From positions 607,501 through 671,500 of the forward strand of contig BSQZ01000005.1 in the NCBI GenBank assembly GCA_033239005.1: a stretch of 64,000 nt of DNA, read 5' to 3'. The stretch is from Lamellibrachia satsuma. Its lineage: Eukaryota > Annelida > Polychaeta > Sabellida > Siboglinidae. The notes below the pieces were generated by a model, which ran no database searches, had not been told where the DNA came from, and saw only the letters and a list, made by a program, of their open reading frames with translations. Below, one piece after another: positions 57,415-64,000 of the stretch. Each line of letters opens with the position of its first letter. Within the stretch, counting starts at the first letter, position 1. A program made the translations under genes and the position numbers.

Positions 57415-58955
57415 CCAACTGATTTAGTTTAATTTTATTTTGCATGGTGGCTCCTCGATAGCGACTATCAAAGTCTTAGAGGAGTCTCCTGACCCTATTT
57501 GTTTGTTTACCTTAATATATACCATGTTTACTTACAACCATATACACCTGTATTATTTAAAAACTAGCAAATTCTAAGTTTATGATAAGATTCACTTAAT
57601 TTAAAAAAATGTGTGGGGTTGGTGACCAAAGCTGAGGGAAATTTAATATTAATTGCACATAGCAAGTTTACCTAGGAATGGGGTGAAAAAAGGATGGGTT
57701 CAAAGTGAACTTTGTTGCAAGAATGTTTGCAAATATTTCTTAGATTATGTGGTAATTTTAAGGTGCCAAAATTTATAAAGTTTTACCTGTTAAAATACAG
57801 GCTAACACATAAATTAAATTAAATATTAGCATTATACAAACAAAGGCTGGTGGTTTTTGTATCATATGATAATTTTATGAATCACAGTATTACATAAATG
57901 ATGGTTCATTAAAGCTTGTTTGTGGGGTCAAGATGTCAGTATTGATATAGTTCATACCTGACATAAACATGTATAAAACATAAAAACTATCAGACCTTGC
58001 TCCCTTAACGAGACGCTGATGTGCGTTTATGAATGAGTGTGTGCACTTGGATGTGATAAAAACTGAAGAATTCGGTTTGAAGCCCAGCAGTGTTTGTTTG
58101 GAAGAAGTTCTTTGAGCAGTCAGCCATGTGACAAGTTGGTAGCTTGTTATCGACCGAGATGTATTTGATCTCCTGCATTTTTTTTCATTTCTGCATATTT
58201 TCAATCATCAAAGAATCTAGTAACATTCCTTCAATTCTCCTCCTGTTGCTACTTTCAAAGTTATTGGTTACAGAACACAAGTTGAATTAAAATAAAACCT
58301 TGTGTGGCTAATGTTAGTCATTTAGCATAGAATTGTCAGAAATATGGTTGTCAGACCTAAAATAATCATCGTCATTATGTCACCATGTCATTATGTCACC
58401 ATGATCAGTCATCCTTGGACAGAATGAAAGCAGCAACTATATTATGTTCCTTCCACACATTCTTGGTTTGCATCAGTGAAGAGACCTCAGCTGGCTCAAG
58501 GCCTATATCTAGATCAGGGTAGGTCAGGACATTCACGTCCCACCTAGTGAAGTTTGCCTTCTTGCATTGACCAACAAATTGCAAATCTCCTTGGACAAAG
58601 GTCCTATAGTCCTGCCATCAGACATCAAGCGCCCCTCAAGAAATCAAGCAAGCAAGCCATGTAGAACATTCCTAGATCTAAGTTCAGTACCCCTCTGTTC
58701 CAAGGTTAGCTTCCCTTTCTACCCAGGGCGAGACTGACCCAGACAGGTCTCCTTTGAAGTGTTCCCCTCCCTTCCCAACTAGGGTTGTGTCCCAGGGCTC
58801 CTGTCTTCCTCTATTTACTAGGGATGAAATGTCTGGGAGGCTGGTATCATGTTAACATACATTTAACTTTGAACCATGTCCTGGCAACTTAATATAAACT
58901 GTGAATAGGAACGATTCACTTATTGTGAACATGTGAACACTTTTAACAACATTTT
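57415..58955. other. Non-coding DNA, nothing recognised
   Basis: The frame at 57890-58204 (-, 104 codons) has no recognisable domain and no splice consensus. Short GTCATTATGTCACCAT duplication at about 58372-58403. Confidence 0.4.
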
Positions 58956-59338
58956 AAACAAGATTGCCAAAACAAAAACACCACATGGCGTTTCGACACG
59001 GAAGCCATTGGCTTATTGACGGTCCAGTGGTCGTTCATGTATGCGTAACCCACCCATCTGAGAAATTTTTTACGTATTCACACTGCTGGCCTTGACACAA
59101 TCAGCGTGAAACGACAATAACATTGTGAACTTTAATGGTTGCGGTCACTAGACCTGGGTCTGATTATAATTTTAATTGAAATAAAATGTACTCGTCAGCA
59201 TCATAAGGGTTTCATTGTAGTCAGCATGTTATAGAATTTATGAAAAAAATTGTGAACATATTTTAACATTAGTTTTAATAAAAAAAATAAAATGCTCTAA
59301 TCTTGTGACCAAATTATAAAACGGACTGTTTCTTAAAA
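58956..59338 (+). repeat. Dispersed repeat family A, copy 5 (longest)
   Basis: Starts AAACAAGATTGCCAAAAC, then GGAAGCCATTGGCTTATTGA, GGTCCAGTGG, CACCCATCTGAGAAATTT and ATTCACACTGCTGGCC. It continues about 260 bp to a T-rich/AATAAAATGC tail. From 59071 onward it is about 95% identical by eye to 62316-62576. This copy defines the apparent full length (about 380 bp). No ORF or tRNA-like head was found, so it may be a MITE or a LINE 3' end. Confidence 0.75.
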
Positions 59339-62273
59339 TTTACTTGAAACGAAGAAGAATATTTGTTTGACTTTTGGTTGGCTTGCTTTGTCTATTTCTT
59401 TGATTCTTTTAAAACATGGTTTATAATGCAAATTTACGTTCCTTAACATATTGCTGTAGGATATTTTGTAATGGAAATTATAATGAAGGTTACCTTCTTT
59501 GCTAAAGCTAACGAGGATATTGGTGAATATACATAAGACATTATTATAGAAACCCGAAAAAGATTAAATCAGCTTATGAGCTCATTATCTTAATTAGCCT
59601 ACCCCTGGTTTCCTGCTTTAGGATGGCAGGACAAAGATTACATCATATCATCAGTATTCAGAGTCGTCTTGCTGTAGACGACTAATTATAAAGAAAAACA
59701 AAAGAACCTTGCCGTAACTAGGTTACAGACATAATATTATTCCAAGGATGCAGAACTAAATATGGGACTCACTCTTCCGGATTTATGTTCTTAATCATCG
59801 AACAAAATACAGTGGTAAATATCTGCATGAGGATAGCCATCCTTTTACTAGTTACAGTGGGTGACTACCATTGCCATTACTAGAATGCTATAATAAGGAC
59901 AAACCAAAACATCTAAACTTTGACTAACATTAAATTATACACCCAGATGTTTAATCATTGCATAAACTACTTACAGTGTATCTACTGAAACCGCCACAAA
60001 CTCCTGTGTTAACCCAATATTGAGCTTTTTGGGGTACAATTGAGACTTGAGATGTCATAGCAGTCTACTTGGGGTGACTTAGGACACCCTACTTCTGAGG
60101 CAGAGACTGTAAGGAGGTAGGGTGAACATGTGTGCATGGTTGGGGGTGTTGACTAGGGTTGTCTGAGGGTTGGTGTCTAACAAGCTGTGATTTAAGAGGA
60201 GCCAGTCATGTTGAGTTAGAAGCAACATCAGAGAGGTCATGCTGGTTGCACTGGGAGGATAACTTCACCCCTCCTATCCACCCCACTTAGGGCGGCATGC
60301 AGGGAGCAGCAGGGAGCTGGACCAGGGTACTTGCACCAGGGGAGCATTCCAGGGTGATTGGGTGGGAATTTATAGCCCCCAGGGCAAGTCTCAAGTCTGA
60401 CCTTGGAGACATAACCTTGGACATAGGAGAGAATCTGGATGATGTTGTCACCCTACGTGTGATTAAGTCATGTTTGGATAATAATACCTTTTGCTGCTGG
60501 CAATGAAGGAGGCCAGGGGGGCATCAGATGGGGGTGTTTGATGATGGGGGTCATTATAGAGAGGGTGCACCCCTCCATTATGTTGTTTATTCTGTCTCCC
60601 TGATCAGTGCTCAATTAGGGTCCAGGGTGACAGTCTGGCATTAGAGCTACCCTGCCCCCAACACCTGTACTGAGTACTAGTTGTCTGGGGTTTACAGTCT
60701 CAGCTGGGTTTTGGGGTAATTTTTTCTTATACAGCTGTATTTTATAGTGAGCCAGTTTGACCTATTTTTCAGTGAAAAATGAAAAACTATTATTTAATAT
60801 TTTCATGTATGCAACAAATGAAATATGAAATAGTTATATTTAATGTTTCATTTAAGAAGCTTTTATAGCTGGTGAGTTGAATTAAATGGTATCCTGACTG
60901 TTATATAATGTTCCATGTAAATCTACCTTTATTCTTCTAGTACAACAATAAGTGTGTTCTAAGGTATTTATTGGTGATGTCCTATATATGACACTGTAAT
61001 CACAACTTGCTTATATTCTAGATATGGTTAATTACTGTTTCATTTCCATTCTGGAGTACCAGGAAGACGGCATGCCACCACCATGCCACCACCATTATTG
61101 TTTACACATTTAAAAAATAATTATATGTAATTTTGTTATTAATGTTGTAGTTGCAAAATAAACATTTTTAATTGATTTGATTCTCACTTTTTTGCCAAGA
61201 CATAGACGTACTATAAACCCTCAAACAATTGCATGCATGGTTGTATTTAAACTGTGTTTATGTTGTAATTTTAAAATACCTCAGTCATAATTAATTCTAC
61301 ATTTCAGTATATTCCATGTGTTGCTGTTCTGGTACATGAATAGAACCTAATAGGTTTAAATGAGACTGTTTCCATGCTTCGTTGAGTGATAGCCCGCAAG
61401 CTCTCTGTCTACAATTACCAATTAGTGTACTGCACCGTAACCATGATTATGTTGGCACTTTCATTTCCTTCAGCAGTGTCGGCAATTACAGGTTTATTCT
61501 TCGCTAATTAACTGGCTAAAGGTAGAGGCAGTTCCTGGCACATAGTTTAGCATTTTAGTTTTATTGGAACAAACCCGACTGCATCTGCAAGTGGCTCCCA
61601 CTGGTGGCTAAATACACGCCTGTTTGTTTGAAAGAAAATCATGTCCTGTAAATTAGCAATGGTGCACATAATTGTTTGGAATTATTTGCTACGTCTATCA
61701 AGTATTGTGACAGTATTCATTTAAGCCGCATCAGTTGTTGACCTGTGCAAAATGGACATTAGGCAGTGATATTTGGTTGATGACCATAACATATCTTATC
61801 TATCATCATATAAACAGAGGTAAGACCTGACCAATTCAGCAACAAGGCTGACCACTCTTACTATCTATATGACCCCAGTTTCACCTGGTCAGTTGGGTGC
61901 AAACTAATAGTTAGACCCACCATGTGTCCAATGCGCTGCCCAGGGTCTGGTCACTGCCTGGGTCTGATTATAAACTCTTCATCACATGTTTCATTGATCA
62001 GAACAGACAGGTGGAATTGAATCATTTAGACTATCAATGTAGTTTGGCTTTAATTGGTTTTGTTTACAAAGGTGAATTATTTGAAAATGTCACATATAAT
62101 TTTCAGAAGCTAGGGGGGTCAATGGCTGGGGTCAAAGGGGTACCTCTAATGAGCAGTTAGGAAACATTGAGAAAAAGCCTGACAGATTACTGAGGTTTAT
62201 ATTATTACCTGATATCACAAATCCTGAAATCGGTCTACCTGCAGGTGGTTTAAATTGTAGTGGCAGTTGAAGT
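59339..62273. other. Non-coding DNA, nothing recognised
   Basis: No gene, array or element recognised across about 2.9 kb. Frames at 60297-60506 and 61924-62160 (+) lack domains. Confidence 0.4.
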
Positions 62274-62576
62274 TGAAGCCATTTTGCCACAAAATATTGA
62301 CAGTTTAGTTTTTTACGCATTCACACTGCTGGCCTTTACACAGTCAGCGTGAAAATGACCATAACATTGTGAACTTTAATGGTTGCGGTCACTAGACCTG
62401 GGTCTGATTATAATTTCAATTGAAATAAAATGTACTCATCAGCATCATAAGGGTTTCATTGTAGTCAGCATGTTATAGAATTTATGAACAAAATTGTGAA
62501 CATATTTTAACATTAGTTTTAATAAAAAAATAAAATGCTCTAATCTTGTGACCAAATTATAAAACTGACCGTTTCT
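62274..62576 (+). repeat. Dispersed repeat family A, copy 6
   Basis: GAAGCCATTTTGCC, a short remnant of the middle part, precedes ATTCACACTGCTGGCCTTTA. The last about 260 bp match copy 5 with only about a dozen differences. The start of the family is missing. Confidence 0.75.
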
Positions 62577-62592
62577 TCTTTAAAAAATGGTT

Positions 62593-62808
62593 AATGTGGT
62601 AGTGGCAGTTGTAGTGGCAATTGTAGTGGCAGTTGTAGTGGCTGTTGTAATGGCAGTTGTAGTGGCAGTTGTAGTGGCTGTTGTAATGGCAGTTGTAGTG
62701 GCAGTTGTAGTGGCAATTGTAGTGGCAGTTGTAGTGGCAGTTGTAGTGGCAGTTGTAGTGGCAGTTGTAGTGGCAGTTGTAGTGGCAGTTGTAGTGGCAG
62801 TTGTAGTT
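62593..62808 (+). repeat. 12-bp minisatellite, about 18 units
   Basis: Units GTAGTGGCAGTT with variants GGCAATT, GGCTGTT and AATGGC. Directly follows family A copy 6. A single AATTGTAGTGGCAGTTGAAG also precedes that copy at 62253. Frames are poly-valine/alanine (+) or NCHY-like repeats (-) and not coding. Confidence 0.95.
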
Positions 62809-63538
62809 CGTTTTCATACTGTTGTAGCTAAACATTATCATCACCATCAGTGATTCCTCAATGCGAGGATGTTCTTTCCATGGGCAGTTTTGTTGTGAGT
62901 TCAAATATGGCTAGACAGTCCATTCTTAACCCTGGTACGGCTTTCCACAGCATGGACACTTATAATCAGGGTGTAGTAGTGATGCACTTTGTAGACTATT
63001 AATGACTCTCATCTTTCTGATATCTGTGACAGACACGCGGTTGGTGTCTGTCATCTGTCACTCTTTCAATTCCCATATCAGAAACCGTTTTGCTGCAAAA
63101 ACGGATACTTTTTTATAGCTCATTATTTCATAACTTATCTTGATGTCTCATCTCTGTCACAAAGATCATCTGAAACTATAGCTACTTTCCGCAAAAAACT
63201 TTTCAAAATTACATTTCTACCCTAAATCCTTGGTGGTCTTCCTCGCTCTGATGAGGAGTTTGCCCTGTTCTTGGTTTCATGTTTAATCACTCAGATTTGT
63301 TGAAGCTCTCAGCTCCGATTCCTGAGAATTTAGGCGAGATAGAAGTTTTGTTATTGTTATCTTTGGCTTGTTTTTGTGCTTCCTTCCAAATACATGTAAT
63401 ATATACTGAAGTGCTAGGTCAACGCCTGTAGACCTGACTGCAATACTTGAGTTCACAACTACGTAAAACTGCTGTCCTAATCATTGCACTAATCTCTTCA
63501 CAGCTGTGTTGTTATCTTTCAAGTTCATTTCTTGATCT
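62809..63538. other. Non-coding DNA with a possible LINE tail
   Basis: Only the weak LINE-like frame at 63148-63225 is noted. Confidence 0.4.
63148..63225 (+). pseudogene. Possible LINE C-terminal remnant
   Basis: The frame ends with ETIATFRKKLFKITFLP and a stop, resembling the S...F++.LK..LF ending of CR1/L2-like ORF2 proteins and the two other remnants in the window. The LWNSLP motif is absent upstream, so the call is tentative. Confidence 0.35.
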
Positions 63539-63793
63539 CTTCTTGCTCCCAGATAAGCTCACCAACATACCCACTCGGTTGTTATGTGTCTTCTTGCTCC
63601 CAGATAAGCTCACCAACATACCCACTCGGTTGTTATGTGTCTTCTTGCTACCAGATAAGCTCACCAGCATACCCACTCGGTTGTTATGTGTCTTCTTGCT
63701 ACCAGATAAGCTCACCAACATACCCACTCGGTTGTTATGTGTCTTCTTGCTCCCAGATAAGCTCACCAACATACCCACTTGGTTGTTATGTGT
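63539..63793 (+). repeat. 51-bp minisatellite, five units
   Basis: Five units in exact phase. Differences are CTCCC or CTACC, one AACATA to AGCATA change and one ACTCGG to ACTTGG. 51 is divisible by three, so several frames stay open (for example 120 codons, + from 63447, with a 17-residue repeat). Opposite-strand openness argues against coding. Confidence 0.95.
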
Positions 63794-64000
63794 CTTTCTA
63801 AAATTGTAATGAGTATCATTTAGGAAACGTTATCAGAAGATATAAACCTGTATTCTTAGGTACTATGATATTGGGGGGTTCTGGTTCTACACTGCTGCCC
63901 ACTGGAATGTGACATCTCCTAATTGTATATCATCTAACACTGGGCACTTGTTCATGAATTATAGATTCATAGCTATTCATTTTCTATTCATTTAATTCTG

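Noticed and set aside
57890..58204. A 104-codon minus-strand frame
   Set aside because: No domain, no splice consensus and ordinary AT-rich composition.
62557..62904. Poly-valine (+) and NCHY-repeat (-) frames
   Set aside because: These are translations of a 12-bp tandem repeat on both strands.
63447..63809. A 120-codon frame with 17-residue repeats
   Set aside because: This is a 51-bp array open on both strands, with no domain or splice support.

Overview
The window looks like nuclear DNA of a marine invertebrate animal, most likely a mollusc or related lophotrochozoan. The evidence is spliceosomal intron signals, very sparse coding sequence, many minisatellites, tRNA-related SINE fragments, CR1/L2-like LINE remnants and several families of DNA transposon. 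The taxon is an inference from repeat style, not from a recognised gene.

Only one host gene is well supported: the 5' end of a plus-strand gene. A GC-box promoter lies near 4.9 kb. It is followed by a tiny first coding exon (5050-5060), a 94-bp intron and a second exon (5155-5291). Together they encode 49 residues starting with a signal peptide. The rest of the gene is not identified, and everything from 5.3 kb to the end may be intron or intergenic DNA. Two other short stretches have good splice sites (18378-18454 and 36888-36979), but neither joins in frame to exon 2. I found no tRNA, rRNA or CRISPR locus.

Layout: 1-5.5 kb is CpG-rich and holds a foldback element (2608-3400) and the promoter. 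From about 5.6 kb CpG becomes scarce, as expected for germline-methylated DNA. This CpG-poor tract holds DNA transposons with readable ends: a 692-bp element with a Myb/SANT-like ORF (22290-22981), a piggyBac-like element with TTAA duplication (35110-35803), a hAT-like element with an 8-bp duplication (43924-44748), and a pogo/Tigger-like element with TA duplication and a CENP-B-type helix-turn-helix remnant (46788-47896). LINE remnants lie at 15.1, 48.5, 57.3 and probably 63.2 kb. SINE-like fragments lie at 8.2, 13.7, 24.6, 27.3, 41.1 and 50.4-51.0 kb.

An apparently unnamed dispersed family, called family A here, has copies at 17.85, 20.44, 22.98, 24.84, 58.96 and 62.27 kb. Minisatellites fill roughly 7-8 kb. 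The largest are a 24-bp array (33.3-34.2 kb), an 87-bp array of 25 indel-free units (37.6-39.8 kb) and a 45-49-bp array (55.0-57.2 kb). Several arrays sit inside or against dispersed repeats, suggesting that they grew from transposon sequence. The long open frames in these arrays are by-products of unit lengths divisible by three, not genes.
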